A stretch of DNA of 64,000 nucleotides, taken from positions 62,001 through 126,000 of the forward strand of contig AVDB01000008.1 of the NCBI GenBank assembly GCA_000472185.1, read 5' to 3'. This DNA comes from Rhodobacteraceae bacterium HIMB11 (GTDB lineage: Bacteria > Pseudomonadota > Alphaproteobacteria > Rhodobacterales > Rhodobacteraceae). Each line of letters opens with the position of its first letter. Positions within the stretch are counted from its first letter, which is position 1. The position numbers were made by a program, and so were the translations under genes. Below the pieces are notes generated by a model that was not told the DNA's origin, searched no databases, and was given only the letters and a program-made list of their open reading frames with translations. Shown in pieces: positions 47,474 to 57,554 of this stretch.

Positions 47474-48655
47474 TTACTTATAAAGACAATCGCGCAGGCG
47501 GATTAATCCGCGCTCTGCCTCTTCTTTTGGAGCGACTAAAGCCACCCGAATATACGGAGCGCCTGGCGTCCCCTGTTCTGTTTCTTTGGATAGATAACGC
47601 CCGGGCAATACTCGCAGGCCTGTTTCCTTCCATAAGCGTAGTGTGGCCTCTTCGCCATCGCCCACATTTAACCAAAGGAAAAAACCTGCCTCGGGCGAAT
47701 GATAGGCCTCTATCCCCGCAAATATTTGATCCGCCGCGTCAAATTTTTCTGAATAAAGCGCGCGGTTTTCCACCACATGTGCCTCATCCTGCCAAACGCG
47801 TGCGGAAACCGCCTGCAATGGTCCGGGCAATGGTGCACCTGAATAGGCACGCAAACGTTTCATATGCGCAATGGTTTTCGGCCCACCCGCAGCAAACCCT
47901 GAACGCAACCCTGGTAAATTTGAACGCTTAGACAGCGAATGGAAAATTACAACGCGCTCTGGGTCGGCACCCATTTCATGCGCAACCTGTAGTGCACCAA
48001 CAGGCGCATCACCGCGATAGATTTCGCTGTAACATTCATCCGCAAAAATGCGAAAATCATATTTCTCCGCTAATCCAATTAAGGTTTCCAAATAAGCGCG
48101 TGATGCGATTGCGCCCTGTGGATTTGATGGAGAGCAAATATACGCAGCCACAGTTCGATTTAGCGTTTCAACAGACAAGGATGCGTAATCTGGTAAAAAT
48201 CCATTTTCTGCATCAGCTGGAACAAACACTTGCTCTGCTCCGACTGAAATCGAGGCAATCATGTACACCTGATAAAATGGATTAGGGATCAGTACGATAG
48301 GCGTTTGTCCGTTTTTATGTTCGGGCAACAACGCCATTGCTGCGTTATACAAACCTTCGCGCGTGCCATTCAACGCAAGCACCTGAGTGTCCGCATCAAT
48401 CCCAACCGAAAACCGCCTCTTCACCCAATCGGCAATGGCATTGCGCAGCTCAGGCGTTCCATCATTGGCAGGATAAGAATTCAATCCACCCAAACCATCA
48501 CTTAAAATATCACTGACCCAAGCAGGAAAGGCGTGCTTTGGTTCGCCAATCGTCATATGTACGACATCGCCGCCTGCAGGATAATGATCCAACAGGGCGC
48601 GCAAACGCGGGAACGCATAGTCCGGAAGGTTCGAAAACCGCTCAGGGAACTCCAT
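47474..48655 (-). CDS. Class I/II pyridoxal-phosphate aminotransferase (DapC-like)
   Basis: The protein has 393 residues. PLP residues visible include the Tyr/Asn region [13 protein letters not shown] near 175, [11 protein letters not shown] near 212 and the Schiff-base Lys in [17 protein letters not shown] near 245. The sequence resembles N-succinyldiaminopimelate aminotransferases, but the substrate is not certain from sequence. It is just upstream of ftsK and about 120 bp after the amidase gene. Confidence 0.86.
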   Translation of the reverse strand: MEFPERFSNLPDYAFPRLRALLDHYPAGGDVVHMTIGEPKHAFPAWVSDILSDGLGGLNSYPANDGTPELRNAIADWVKRRFSVGIDADTQVLALNGTREGLYNAAMALLPEHKNGQTPIVLIPNPFYQVYMIASISVGAEQVFVPADAENGFLPDYASLSVETLNRTVAAYICSPSNPQGAIASRAYLETLIGLAEKYDFRIFADECYSEIYRGDAPVGALQVAHEMGADPERVVIFHSLSKRSNLPGLRSGFAAGGPKTIAHMKRLRAYSGAPLPGPLQAVSARVWQDEAHVVENRALYSEKFDAADQIFAGIEAYHSPEAGFFLWLNVGDGEEATLRLWKETGLRVLPGRYLSKETEQGTPGAPYIRVALVAPKEEAERGLIRLRDCLYK

Positions 48656-48778
48656 TCAAATCTGCCTCATATGTCGGGATCTTTGTCCCGTTTTTTATGA
48701 GGATAGCGGATGACAGCGCTTTCGTCCAGAAAAAGCAGCGTAATCATCTGTTATGTGGCGGAAATCCCTCAGCTCAGT

Positions 48779-50107
48779 TTACCCCAATGCCGCTTCGGCA
48801 GATAACCCAAGACGTAACAAGCGTTCCTCTTGCATGGGGTGCCCCATCAACATGACACCACAACTTGGGATTCCCGTTGGTAGTGTCAGAGCGCACAACC
48901 CCATAAGATTGCCAATGCGCGTATTGCGCAAAGCCATCAAATTTTCAGATAAATAATAATCATCATCTCTCAACAAACGCTCTATATTCGGCGGGGTGTT
49001 GGGTGCAGTTGGCAAGATAACGGCGTCAAAACCTGCAGTTTTTGACAAATATGCCACCCGCAAGCGCTCTAAATCCTGCCATGCAGCCACAAAATCGGCC
49101 GCTTTGAAGTCTGCGCCGCCACGGAACCTCTCTAAAATCGGTTCAAACATCAGATCTGGATTTGCTTCAATCTCTGCACCCCAAGTGCCATAGGCCTCGG
49201 CGGCAAATAGAATGGCCGCATGCGCAAATGATTGTTCAACTTCTGGAATGTCTATTTCAACAATCTCGGCACCCGCCTCGGTAAATTTGGCGATCGCCGT
49301 TTCAAATGCGTTTTTTGGTGCGTCGCGCAAATCGCACATCGCCACCGTTTTCAAAACAGCAAGCCGGCGTCCTTTTAAGGATGTAGGTGACAAATCAATT
49401 GGCCTGCGCCCCTCTAGTACAGCCAAAACATGTGCAGCATCTGCCACAGTTTTCGCCAATGGGCCAACCGTATCAAAACGTGCACACAACGGGACAACTC
49501 CTGTTAGACTTAGCCGGCCTGATGTTGTTTTTAGCCCCACCAAATCGTTCCAAACTGATGGAATACGCACGGAGCCCCCTGTATCCGAACCAATGGCAAC
49601 AGGAGCCAACTCAAAGGCAACAGAAGCCGCAGCCCCAGATGATGACCCTCCAGAAACCGCATCTGTATCATGGATGCACGGCGATGTTGCCGTCTTTGGG
49701 TTCAACCCAAGCCCAGAAAACGCCAATTCGGACATATGTGTTTTGCCCAAACACACCGCCCCCATCGCAGTCGCATTTTTCAAAACCAGCGCATCTTCGG
49801 ATGGCACACGGTTCTTTAACAGCAACGAACCCGCTTCTGTTTTGATTCCTACCGTGTCGTACAAATCTTTCCAACTGATCGGCACACCATCAAGAGGTGA
49901 TCGCCGCAGTCCAAGCCGCGCGCGCTCTTCTGCATCTTTGGCTTCGGCCAATGCGCGATCCTGGGTAAGTTCCGAATAAATACGGGGAGAAAGGGGATGT
50001 GCGGTGATGGCATCTAGGTATGTTTTGGTAATTTCAATGGGGCCTAGGTCACCTTTATCAATTGCGTCACCAAGTTCCGTCGCTGTCAACTGTAAAATAT
50101 CAGTCAT
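48779..50107 (-). CDS. Amidase family protein
   Basis: The protein has 442 residues from ATG 50107 (a TTG lies 12 bp upstream). The amidase signature has the Ser-cisSer-Lys triad: Lys in PISWKDLYDT near 74, GGSSSGAAASVAFEL near 152, and GSDTGGSVRIPS near 172. It resembles the GatA-like hydrolases that act on small amides; the substrate is unknown. It is transcribed towards the aminotransferase and ftsK. Confidence 0.88.
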   Translation of the reverse strand: MTDILQLTATELGDAIDKGDLGPIEITKTYLDAITAHPLSPRIYSELTQDRALAEAKDAEERARLGLRRSPLDGVPISWKDLYDTVGIKTEAGSLLLKNRVPSEDALVLKNATAMGAVCLGKTHMSELAFSGLGLNPKTATSPCIHDTDAVSGGSSSGAAASVAFELAPVAIGSDTGGSVRIPSVWNDLVGLKTTSGRLSLTGVVPLCARFDTVGPLAKTVADAAHVLAVLEGRRPIDLSPTSLKGRRLAVLKTVAMCDLRDAPKNAFETAIAKFTEAGAEIVEIDIPEVEQSFAHAAILFAAEAYGTWGAEIEANPDLMFEPILERFRGGADFKAADFVAAWQDLERLRVAYLSKTAGFDAVILPTAPNTPPNIERLLRDDDYYLSENLMALRNTRIGNLMGLCALTLPTGIPSCGVMLMGHPMQEERLLRLGLSAEAALG

Positions 50108-50192
50108 CAATCCATCCAATCATATATTTTCTGAAAGCCTAGCGACAATCGCAACACTGGACAATGCCTCTGACAAATGCATATGTCGAAGA

Positions 50193-51409
50193 ATGAAGAA
50201 ATCCTATGATATCCTGATTATCGGCGCGGGTTTAAACGGCGCAACAATGGCGCTTGGCGCGGCACAATTTGGATTGAGTGTTGCTCTCTTTGACGCACAT
50301 AAAATGAACGATCAGTTAGAAACGGGGTTTGACGGACGTTCCTATGCCCTGTCACTGACCTCTGTTCGAATGATGCGGTCCCTTGGTCTTTGGAATGCGC
50401 TAAACGATCACGCGCAACCGATACTGAATATCAAAGTTTGCGAGGGGCAATTGCCAGATGGTCCGTCCCCCTTTTTTTGCATTTTGACCACAACGAAATT
50501 GAAGAAGGCCCGATGGGTTGTATGGTGCAGGACAGATACCTGCGCCCTGTGCTTCAAGCCGCCGTCGATAAAAATGACCATATCGACTATTTCCCCAATA
50601 TAAAAATTCAATCGCATCAGTGCACAGCAGAATGTGCCAACGTGACCACAGATGCAGGACAGGATTACACAGGTAAGCTTTTGATCGCGGCGGAAGGGCG
50701 TCAAAGTGCTACTGCGACCCGTGCGGGTATCCGACGCAAGGGGTGGGACTATGGACAAAGCGCATTGGTATGCGCCATTGAACATGAAAATCCCCATAAC
50801 GCGACCGCCTATCAATATTTCATGCCACAAGGCCCCTTGGCTATTTTGCCACTGACAAACAATCGCTCTTCAATCGTTTGGAGTGAAACACACGAACGTG
50901 CAAACGATATTATGCAGTTGGATGATGCTGCCTATCTCTCTGTTCTGCGCCCGCGTTTTGGGGATTTTCTGGGCGATATCAAATTGGCTGGAAAACGGTA
51001 TAAATACCCCCTTAGCCTAAGCATCGCAGAAGAATTCGTTAAACCACGGTTTGCGCTGATCGGCGATGCGGCGCATGGGATCCACCCCATTGCAGGCCAA
51101 GGATTAAATGCGGGATTAAAGGATATCGCGGCACTCTGCCATGTGCTGCAAGATGCCCATCATCGTGGTGAGAACATTGGGGCCATTGATGTTTTGGAAC
51201 GCTATCAGGAATGGCGGCGCTTTGATGTGAATTTGTTGGCGCTGGCGACCGATGGGTTTAACAAGCTCTTCTCAAACTCAAATGCACTGCTACGCGCAGG
51301 ACGTGCGCTTGGCCTTGGGATTGTCAATCAGATGCCAAAAATGCGCAGAAGTTTTATCCGAGAAGCCGCAGGCCTTGGGACAAAAGACCTGCCGTATTTG
51401 ATGCGTTAG
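50193..51409 (+). pseudogene. UbiH/UbiF/COQ6-type FAD monooxygenase, frame broken
   Basis: The N-terminal part (ATG 50193) has the FAD-binding YDILIIGAGLNGATMALG. Near 50472 the frame should continue SPFFLHFDHNEIEEGPMG, but a run of seven T (50472-50478) throws it off, and frame 0 ends at 50603. The -1 frame continues with MVQDRYLRPVL, RFALIGDAAHGIHPIAGQGLNAG and a normal end at 51409. One extra T gives 405 residues, the normal size. Such enzymes hydroxylate ubiquinone precursors. A run-length error is the simplest explanation if other copies are absent. Confidence 0.82.
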
Positions 51410-51597
51410 GCTGTGTCGTTAATCGAACGCGCCTGATCGACCAACATAATAGGTATGCCATCCCGAATAGGAAATGCCAATTTTGCCTTTTTAGATACCA
51501 ACTCTTGGCGATCACTATCGTATTCCAATGTAGTATGAGTTGTTGGACAAATCAGCGCTTCAAGCATTCGGCGGTCAATTTGCGGTGTATCGGTCAT
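51406..51597 (-). CDS. Trm112 family protein
   Basis: The protein has 63 residues. The family signature is [19 protein letters not shown] and a C-terminal [17 protein letters not shown]. Bacterial homologues are small accessory proteins, often near methyltransferases or lipid A genes. Its stop overlaps the UbiH-type gene's stop by 4 bp (TTAG) on the opposite strand, and its start overlaps the LON-domain gene's stop. Confidence 0.92.
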   Translation of the reverse strand: MTDTPQIDRRMLEALICPTTHTTLEYDSDRQELVSKKAKLAFPIRDGIPIMLVDQARSINDTA

Positions 51598-52220
51598 TGG
51601 ACTATATCCTCTCCCCCGCTGCGCAGGCTGTATTCGATCAGTGTGATAAGTGTTTCGCGCCGCGTGATCAGCGAAGGCGCCTCAAGCAGTGCTTGTTTAT
51701 CCTCTGCTTCAAAATCCAAAAGCATCGACAATGAATTGATCAACAATTCATCCTCTGCTTCCTTCATCGCCTCCCAATCCGTGGATAGTCCGCGCCCTTC
51801 AAAATAACGCTGCAGCAATTCAAACAGGGCTTCACGGTTCAAACCCTTATCGCTTTCGTTACTCTTGCGATCTGCATCAAACCCGTCCCAAACTACATTA
51901 AATTTGCGATACGGTGTGAAACCCTCAATCTCGTCCTGCAAACGATACCGCGATACACCTGTTAGGGTAATCATGTAGCGGCCATCATCTGTTTCTGAAA
52001 ACTGTGTCAAACGTCCAGCGCAACCGATGGTTTGCAGACGATCTTCACCTGCAGGCTGTATCATACCAATCAATCGACCTGGGGTTTTCATCGCATCTTC
52101 AATCATGCTGAGGTAGCGTGGTTCAAATATATGCAGGGGTAGACGAGACCGCGGCAGCAATACCGCCTTGGGCAGCGGGAAAACCGGGATACTTTCTGGA
52201 AGATCAAATGAAAACGCCAT
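51594..52220 (-). CDS. LON peptidase substrate-binding domain protein
   Basis: The protein has 208 residues and matches the N-terminal LON domain alone: [34 protein letters not shown] near residue 10 and [30 protein letters not shown] near 65. No ATPase or protease domain is present. Such stand-alone proteins are common in alphaproteobacteria; the function is unknown. It is 26 bp downstream of the thioredoxin-TPR gene. Confidence 0.9.
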   Translation of the reverse strand: MAFSFDLPESIPVFPLPKAVLLPRSRLPLHIFEPRYLSMIEDAMKTPGRLIGMIQPAGEDRLQTIGCAGRLTQFSETDDGRYMITLTGVSRYRLQDEIEGFTPYRKFNVVWDGFDADRKSNESDKGLNREALFELLQRYFEGRGLSTDWEAMKEAEDELLINSLSMLLDFEAEDKQALLEAPSLITRRETLITLIEYSLRSGGEDIVQ

Positions 52221-52246
52221 GCATGTAACCTAGCTCGTGGTTTCGT

Positions 52247-53158
52247 TTAAGCAAATATCATCGAGCTTAGCTTGCGTCGTCCGTTCAGGACAATTGGATC
52301 ATTTGCCTTTAACGCGTCAAAAATTGTGAATAGCTGCTCTTTTGCGGCACCCTCGTTCCATTCGCGATCACGGCGGAACAGTTGCAACAATTGTTCCACT
52401 GCCTCTTCAACCTGACCTGCTGCGTGCAACGCCTGGGCATAATCAAAACGCGCTTGATGGTTGTTTTCATCTGCCTCAACCGCCGCAAGCAATTCACCCA
52501 ATGGACCTGCATCCTGCGCTTGGCGTGCCAGCGCAAGCTGCGCATGCGCTGCATCAATCTCGGGCGTGTCAGAAATTTCCGCAGGCACGCCGTTCAAAAC
52601 GGCCTCGGCTTGGTCCAAATCGTCTAATGCCATGTAAGCGCGTGCCAAACCGCTGTAGGAGGGTGCGCTCATTCCGTCTTCGCCCAAAATCGCCGCAAAT
52701 GTCTCGGCCGCATCTGCCGCAGCACCTTCTGTCAACATCTGCTCTGCCGCCTCGATCGCATCCGACAATCCGCCATCTGCGGAACCGCCTGCCGCCTCAA
52801 TCACTCGATCAACAAAGGCTTTGATCTCTGATCCTGGCAAGGCGCCTTGGAAACCATCAATCGGTTGACCCTGATAAAACGCATAGACGGTTGGGATCGA
52901 CTGCACACGCATTTGGCCCGAGATCATTTGATTTTCATCAACGTTGATCTTGGCCATTTTGACGGCACCGTTCGCCTCTTTCACCGCCGCCTCAAGCGCA
53001 GGGCCAAGCGTTTTGCAAGGCCCGCACCAAGGGGCCCAAAAATCAACAATGATGGGCGTCGTTTGACTTGCGTCCACAACCGCTTCCATAAAGTTTGCTT
53101 CGCTTACGTCCTGGATCAAATCATCTGCTGGGGGTGTTGAATTTCCTAATTCTAACAT
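52247..53158 (-). CDS. Thioredoxin-TPR protein (CnoX/YbbN type)
   Basis: The protein has 303 residues from ATG 53158, with GAGG 8 nt upstream. The thioredoxin domain has the WCGPCK active site near residue 45; the C-terminal half is TPR-like with repeats of acidic helices (ALARAYMALDDLDQAEAVL, FDYAQALHAAGQVEEAVEQL). Members protect substrates from overoxidation or assist chaperone transfer. The active-site Cys-Gly-Pro-Cys is intact, unlike E. coli CnoX, which lacks the second Cys. Confidence 0.92.
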   Translation of the reverse strand: MLELGNSTPPADDLIQDVSEANFMEAVVDASQTTPIIVDFWAPWCGPCKTLGPALEAAVKEANGAVKMAKINVDENQMISGQMRVQSIPTVYAFYQGQPIDGFQGALPGSEIKAFVDRVIEAAGGSADGGLSDAIEAAEQMLTEGAAADAAETFAAILGEDGMSAPSYSGLARAYMALDDLDQAEAVLNGVPAEISDTPEIDAAHAQLALARQAQDAGPLGELLAAVEADENNHQARFDYAQALHAAGQVEEAVEQLLQLFRRDREWNEGAAKEQLFTIFDALKANDPIVLNGRRKLSSMIFA

Positions 53159-53213
53159 CGGCACGGCCTCGTCTATAAGTGTTGCACCCTATATGGAGTT
53201 TTAATTCAGAAAA

Positions 53214-54002
53214 TCAAAGGTCAAAACTGGCAAAAACTGGGGCGTGATCGCTGGGCTGCTCCCAACCGCGTACATGACGCAGGATACGGCTTGAATGCGC
53301 AGCGTCGGAAATATCGGGCGTCGCCCAGATGTGATCAAGGCGGCGACCTTTGTCCGCTGCATCCCAATCCTTGGCTCGGTAGGACCACCAAGAATACAGC
53401 AATCCATCTGCGATATCCTGACGGGTGACATCCACCCACTTGCCTGCTGCTTGCACTTCGGCCAAATGTTCAACTTCGATGGGGGTATGGCTGACCACTT
53501 TCAACATTTTTTTGTGGTCCCAAACATCATCTTCGCGCGGCGCAATGTTCAGATCACCAACAAGGATCGCTTTGATTGGGGTATCCGCCGCAAAATGATC
53601 CCGCATATCTGTTAGGTAGTCTAGCTTTTGACCGAACTTGATATTCTTTTCACGATTGGGTTCATCCCCACCTGCGGGAACATAAAAGTTGTGAATTGTC
53701 ACACCATTTTCCAACTTTCCCGCGATATGGCGCGCGTGATCAAGGCCTGCAAATTCATAACGGCCCACTTCGACAATAGGTGTTTTGGAAAAAATCGCGA
53801 CCCCATTGTATCCCTTTTGACCGTTTGCAACAAAATGCGGATACCCCAGTTCGGCAAATTCATCCGTTGGCATTTTATCCACGGGGGATTTACATTCCTG
53901 TAAGCATAAAACATCTGGTCCCTCTTCTCGCATCAGATCCATAACCAAGTTTTTCCGTAATCGAACCGAATTGATGTTCCATGTGGCAAGGGTAAATGTC
54001 AC
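53214..54002 (-). CDS. xth: Exodeoxyribonuclease III
   Basis: The protein has 262 residues. The exo/endonuclease fold is recognised by LATWNINSVRLR at the start, LCLQECKSPVDKMP near residue 32, VGDLNIAPREDDVWD near 150 and the C-terminal RLDHIWATPDISD and PSDHAPVFASFDL. It acts at abasic sites and 3' blocked ends. It pairs functionally with nth in base excision repair. Confidence 0.95.
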   Translation of the reverse strand: MTFTLATWNINSVRLRKNLVMDLMREEGPDVLCLQECKSPVDKMPTDEFAELGYPHFVANGQKGYNGVAIFSKTPIVEVGRYEFAGLDHARHIAGKLENGVTIHNFYVPAGGDEPNREKNIKFGQKLDYLTDMRDHFAADTPIKAILVGDLNIAPREDDVWDHKKMLKVVSHTPIEVEHLAEVQAAGKWVDVTRQDIADGLLYSWWSYRAKDWDAADKGRRLDHIWATPDISDAAHSSRILRHVRGWEQPSDHAPVFASFDL

Positions 54003-54061
54003 GCCGCGCTCCTGTTTGCAGTTGATATACAGACATATGATAAACGCGACGCTAAATGCAA

Positions 54062-54457
54062 TCAGCTGTTATATGAGACGACTTCAATCTCTAGCCCCGT
54101 GTCGTCATAGAAATAAAATCTACGCCCGCGTTCATAATTTGCATGCATGCGCGGTTCAAATCCAACCGACCTTACGCGTTTTTCGATTTCATCCAGATCA
54201 ACAACAACAATCCCAACATGATTGACGTGTCCTGACATCGCATAAGATCGCTAATAGGGGGCAATTTTTAGTCCTGGTTTATAGATTGCTATATAAGAAT
54301 CAGTATCCCCAATATGAATGCTGTATCCATTATCTTGGGTCTCTCCCTCCCATCGGATCGACCAATTAAAGACTTTTTGCATCCAAGTTGCTGTTTTTCG
54401 TGGGTTAGGGCTTGTCACGTTAACGTGTTCTAAACAAATATATATAGTGTCGATCAT
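54062..54457 (-). pseudogene. VOC-family (glyoxalase-like) protein with in-frame TAG
   Basis: On the minus strand the frame runs from ATG 54457 to TGA 54062-54064: 131 codons plus stop. The first half (ICLEHVNVTSPNP, WEGETQDNGYSIHIG) and second half (SGHVNHVGIVVVDLDEIEKR, GRRFYFYDDTGLEIEVVSY) form one VOC domain in the same frame. An amber codon at 54251-54253 interrupts after KIAPY. A C-to-T change (CAG to TAG) is the simplest origin. Without readthrough only 68 residues are made, too few for the fold. A SoxR remnant is adjacent on the other strand. Confidence 0.8.
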
Positions 54458-54521
54458 TTTAATTTTATGACCGACTACGTTTATAGAAGCTCAAGTATAC
54501 TTTAGATCAAGGCCTTTTTTA

Positions 54522-54953
54522 CTGTCAGAAATTTCCATTGGAGCGATATCGCATCGTACAGGGCTACCTGTATCAACGATCCGTTTTTATGATGATAACG
54601 GATTAATTCAGTCAAATCGAAATGGGGGTGGCCATCAGCGATTTGAGCGCGCGCAAATTCGACGAGTCAGCTTTATCATAGCGGCACAAAAATTTGGCTA
54701 CACCTTGCCCTAGATAAAAGAGCTGCTGGATTCTTTACCAAACGAACGCACACCGACTGCCGAAGATTAGGAGCAACTGTTGGAAAAGTTTCGGGAAAGT
54801 CTGGATGAGAAAATCGAGAAACTACAAAAACTGCGTGACACGCTATCGGACTGCATTGGGTGCGGGTGTTTATCATTGAAAAGCTGTGGGCTCTATAATC
54901 CCCAAGATATCATGGGTCAGGATGGACCCGGACCGCGGCGGCTGGATCTATAA
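54522..54953 (+). pseudogene. SoxR-type MerR-family redox regulator, two in-frame TAG codons
   Basis: The frame reads SEISIGAISHRTGLPVSTIRF, then HQRFERAQIRRVSFI and, near the end, the full 2Fe-2S motif DCIGCGCLSLKSCGLYNP. TAG interrupts at 54711-54713 (before IKELLDSLP) and at 54768-54770, where SoxR proteins usually have Trp (EDW-EQLL). No proper start codon is visible, and the gene is not detected by simple ORF search. The redox-sensing cysteines are preserved, so decay is recent or the codons are sequence errors. Next to a VOC-family remnant, this was probably a soxR-glyoxalase pair. Confidence 0.8.
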
Positions 54954-54979
54954 AAAAAGATCCGAGCAAAGCTCGGGTC
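54952..54979 (-). terminator. Rho-independent terminator for the response-regulator gene
   Basis: On the minus strand CCGAGC-TTT-GCTCGG forms a 6-bp stem with flanking pairs (54959-54979) followed by seven T (54952-54958). It is 120 bp past the response-regulator stop, and also lies at the 3' end of the SoxR remnant. Confidence 0.8.
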
Positions 54980-55098
54980 AGTCCAACAGGGAGGAAGCAT
55001 ATCTATGCCCGGATATGCACGGGATTCGTCTCGTCTTACAACTTAGATTACGTCAACATACTAGCAAATATTATGCGTTTCGTTAACGCCACCTTTCA

Positions 55099-55785
55099 TC
55101 ATGAGACTAATTTGTAACCCCCAGATTCGGTCACAAGAAGGCGCGCTTGTGACGGATCTGGTTCTATTTTCTGACGCAAACGATAAATGTGCGTCTCTAA
55201 CGTGTGCGTGGTGACACCTGCATTATAGCCCCAAACTTCGTGCAAAAGTTGCTCTCTTGGAACCACACCTTCGGTTGAACGATGCAAGAATTTCAATATA
55301 TTAGTCTCTTTTTCCGTCAAACGTACTTTTTTGCCATCCTCAGTTGTCAACACTTTGGCGCTTGGCTTAAAGACATATGGACCGATTGCAAATGTGGCAT
55401 CCTCAGATTGTTCATGCTGTCGTAATTGGGCGCGAATACGCGCCAACAAAACGGGAAACTTAAACGGTTTCGTGACATAATCATTGGCACCGGCATCAAG
55501 CCCAAGGATCGTATCCGAATCCGTGTCATGCCCCGTCAGCATAATGATGGGCGCTTTTACACCCTGCTTTCGCATCCATTTGCACAGCTCGCGACCATCT
55601 GTATCGGGCAGACCGACGTCCAACATGATCAAATCGTAATCCGCACCTTTCGCGTGGACTTGTGCCTCTTGACCATTTGCCGCTTCTGCGACTTCAAACT
55701 CATCCAATAAGATCAACTGTTCAGCCAAAGCTTCGCGCAGATCATCGTCATCATCAACAAGTAAGATATTTTTCAACTGTGCCAT
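55099..55785 (-). CDS. OmpR-family response regulator (CenR-like)
   Basis: The protein has 228 residues from ATG 55785 (a neighbouring ATG at 55788 is also possible; AGGAG precedes both). The receiver domain has the acidic patch LLVDDDDDLRE, the phosphoacceptor Asp in IMLDVGLPDTDGREL near residue 51 and LTGHDTDSDT; the winged-helix has VRLTEKETNILKFL and LETHIYRLRQKIE. No histidine kinase gene is adjacent. It resembles the CenR envelope regulator of alphaproteobacteria in the receiver sequence; that is a resemblance from memory, not a proven orthology. Confidence 0.9.
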   Translation of the reverse strand: MAQLKNILLVDDDDDLREALAEQLILLDEFEVAEAANGQEAQVHAKGADYDLIMLDVGLPDTDGRELCKWMRKQGVKAPIIMLTGHDTDSDTILGLDAGANDYVTKPFKFPVLLARIRAQLRQHEQSEDATFAIGPYVFKPSAKVLTTEDGKKVRLTEKETNILKFLHRSTEGVVPREQLLHEVWGYNAGVTTHTLETHIYRLRQKIEPDPSQARLLVTESGGYKLVS

Positions 55786-55953
55786 CATAAACTCCTGTTG
55801 CGTCAAAGATGGCGGTGCAATTTCTGTTTCACAAGGTTGCGACCCCTGATTTCACATCAAAGTGTCGAAAAGCATGATTTTTTGAAACATTTCACTTATG
55901 AAATGAAACATTCGCCCGTTCCCCTTGCCCCAATTTACAGCTACACCATTGGC

Positions 55954-57045
55954 ATGAGCATCTTTGGCCTAGATATAAAACAAAAGCTTGCCCGCGCGCG
56001 CGCCGATCTGCGCATGGGTGCGCCAGTCGTTGTTGTTGGGACATCGGCCAGTGTTATTTATTCCGCCGAAGTGATTGACCAATTACGCTTCAACAGTTTT
56101 CGGGACCATTTCAATTATGGGCGATTGATCATCACTGCCCGCCGTGCAGAAACGTTGAAAGTCGCATGTTATGATGGCGATTTTGCGCAAATTTCGATCA
56201 CCGCTGACCGTGACCTGCGCTGGGTGAAATCCGTCGCCGATCCATCGCGTGATTTGTCCGCTGGCCCTTTAGGCCCGTTTCAGGTTCTGCGCGACAGTGC
56301 AATTGGTGAGGAATGTGCCGCGCTTGCCCTTTTGAAATCGGCAGAACTGCTGCCAGCGGCGATCTTAGGTGAAATCAAAAATCCTGCAGAATTTGCCAAT
56401 GAAAACGGGCTTAGCCTTCTGCATTCAGCGGATATTGATGCTTTGGTGCAGTCGCATCCGCATTTCGCAGATATGATTGCCGCGCGCCTGCCAACGCAAA
56501 ACAGTGATCAGGGGCGTCTGCATGTGTTCCGCCCGCCAACCGCGGATCAGGAACATTATGCCATGGAAATTGGCCGTCCTGATCGTGCAAAACCCGTTTT
56601 GGTGCGCCTGCATTCCGCCTGCTTTACAGGCGACGTTTTGGGCAGTCTGAAATGTGATTGCGGCCCACAGTTACGCAGTGCGCTATCGCAGATGGGAACC
56701 GAGGGTCAGGGCGTTTTGCTCTATCTGAACCAAGAGGGGCGCGGCATCGGTTTAACAAACAAAATGCGCGCCTATGCGCTGCAGGACAAAGGGTTTGACA
56801 CGGTTGAGGCCAATCATCGCCTGGGGTTTGAGGATGACGAACGCGATTTCCGCATCGGTGCAGCGCTGCTGCGTGAAATGGGTATTTCCCAAATCCGCCT
56901 AATGACAAATAACCCCAAGAAAATCGAAATGATGGAAAAACAGGGGATTAAGGTTGTTAAACGCGTCCCTCTAAGGGTTGGCGAAGGGGCGGAAAACCGT
57001 GCCTACCTTGCGACCAAGGCGGCAAAATCAGGCCATTTATTGTAA
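55954..57045 (+). CDS. ribA: GTP cyclohydrolase II
   Basis: From ATG 55954 the protein has 363 residues. The C-terminal catalytic half has the zinc site CFTGDVLGSLKCDCGPQL near residue 223, EGRGIGL near 265 and MTNNPKKIEMMEKQGI near 310. The N-terminal half is a degenerate DHBP-synthase-like extension seen in this family. Riboflavin synthesis begins with this step. The start is uncertain: several in-frame codons lie upstream. It overlaps the L,D-transpeptidase gene by 1 bp (TAATG). Confidence 0.93.
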   Translation: MSIFGLDIKQKLARARADLRMGAPVVVVGTSASVIYSAEVIDQLRFNSFRDHFNYGRLIITARRAETLKVACYDGDFAQISITADRDLRWVKSVADPSRDLSAGPLGPFQVLRDSAIGEECAALALLKSAELLPAAILGEIKNPAEFANENGLSLLHSADIDALVQSHPHFADMIAARLPTQNSDQGRLHVFRPPTADQEHYAMEIGRPDRAKPVLVRLHSACFTGDVLGSLKCDCGPQLRSALSQMGTEGQGVLLYLNQEGRGIGLTNKMRAYALQDKGFDTVEANHRLGFEDDERDFRIGAALLREMGISQIRLMTNNPKKIEMMEKQGIKVVKRVPLRVGEGAENRAYLATKAAKSGHLL

Positions 57046-57554
57046 TGGATATGGTGTTAACACCCCGTGGGCTGCGCATGGGAAACCGCATCTTGCCCTG
57101 TTCTATTGGAAGCGGCGGCCTGACCCAGCATAAGCGCGAAGGGGATGGCGCCATACCTGTTGGAACACACAGGATTGTTGGCATGCTTTATCGTTGTGAT
57201 CGCATGGCGCGTCCCACAGATTGGGCCATACCGATCAAACCGTTTGATGTGTGGTCGGACGATGTGCGCGATGTTGATTACAATATGATGGTACGTGCGC
57301 CGCACCCCTATTCGCACGAAAAAATGCGCCGCGCCGATCCGATGTATGATCTGGTGATTTTAACCGATTGGAATTGGCCCTATCCAGACAAGGGCGCTGG
57401 ATCTGCCATTTTTGTCCACGAATGGCGCCGCCCGCATGCCCCAACTGCGGGATGTATCGGCCTGAGCCGCGCGAATTTATTATGGGGCGCACAACGGATT
57501 CGTTATGAAACGCGGCTGATTATCCCGCCGCTGGCGCCCGCGCTCCGAAAATAG
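57045..57554 (+). CDS. L,D-transpeptidase family protein (YkuD domain)
   Basis: The protein has 169 residues. The YkuD catalytic signature is AIFVHEWRRPHAPTAGCIGL near residue 127, with the nucleophilic Cys in GCIG. No clear signal peptide is seen at the N-terminus, so the location (periplasm) is expected from the family only. It shares 1 bp with ribA and converges with the YggS gene with an overlap of 35 bp. Confidence 0.9.
   Translation: MDMVLTPRGLRMGNRILPCSIGSGGLTQHKREGDGAIPVGTHRIVGMLYRCDRMARPTDWAIPIKPFDVWSDDVRDVDYNMMVRAPHPYSHEKMRRADPMYDLVILTDWNWPYPDKGAGSAIFVHEWRRPHAPTAGCIGLSRANLLWGAQRIRYETRLIIPPLAPALRK

Noticed and set aside
49212-49979. 255-codon plus-strand frame opposite the amidase gene
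   Set aside because: The minus strand carries a complete amidase with its catalytic triad; Ser/Thr/Ala-rich shadow.
54062-54953. TAG read as an amino acid (codon reassignment)
   Set aside because: Several intact genes here end in TAG, and the interrupted genes show no recoding signal.
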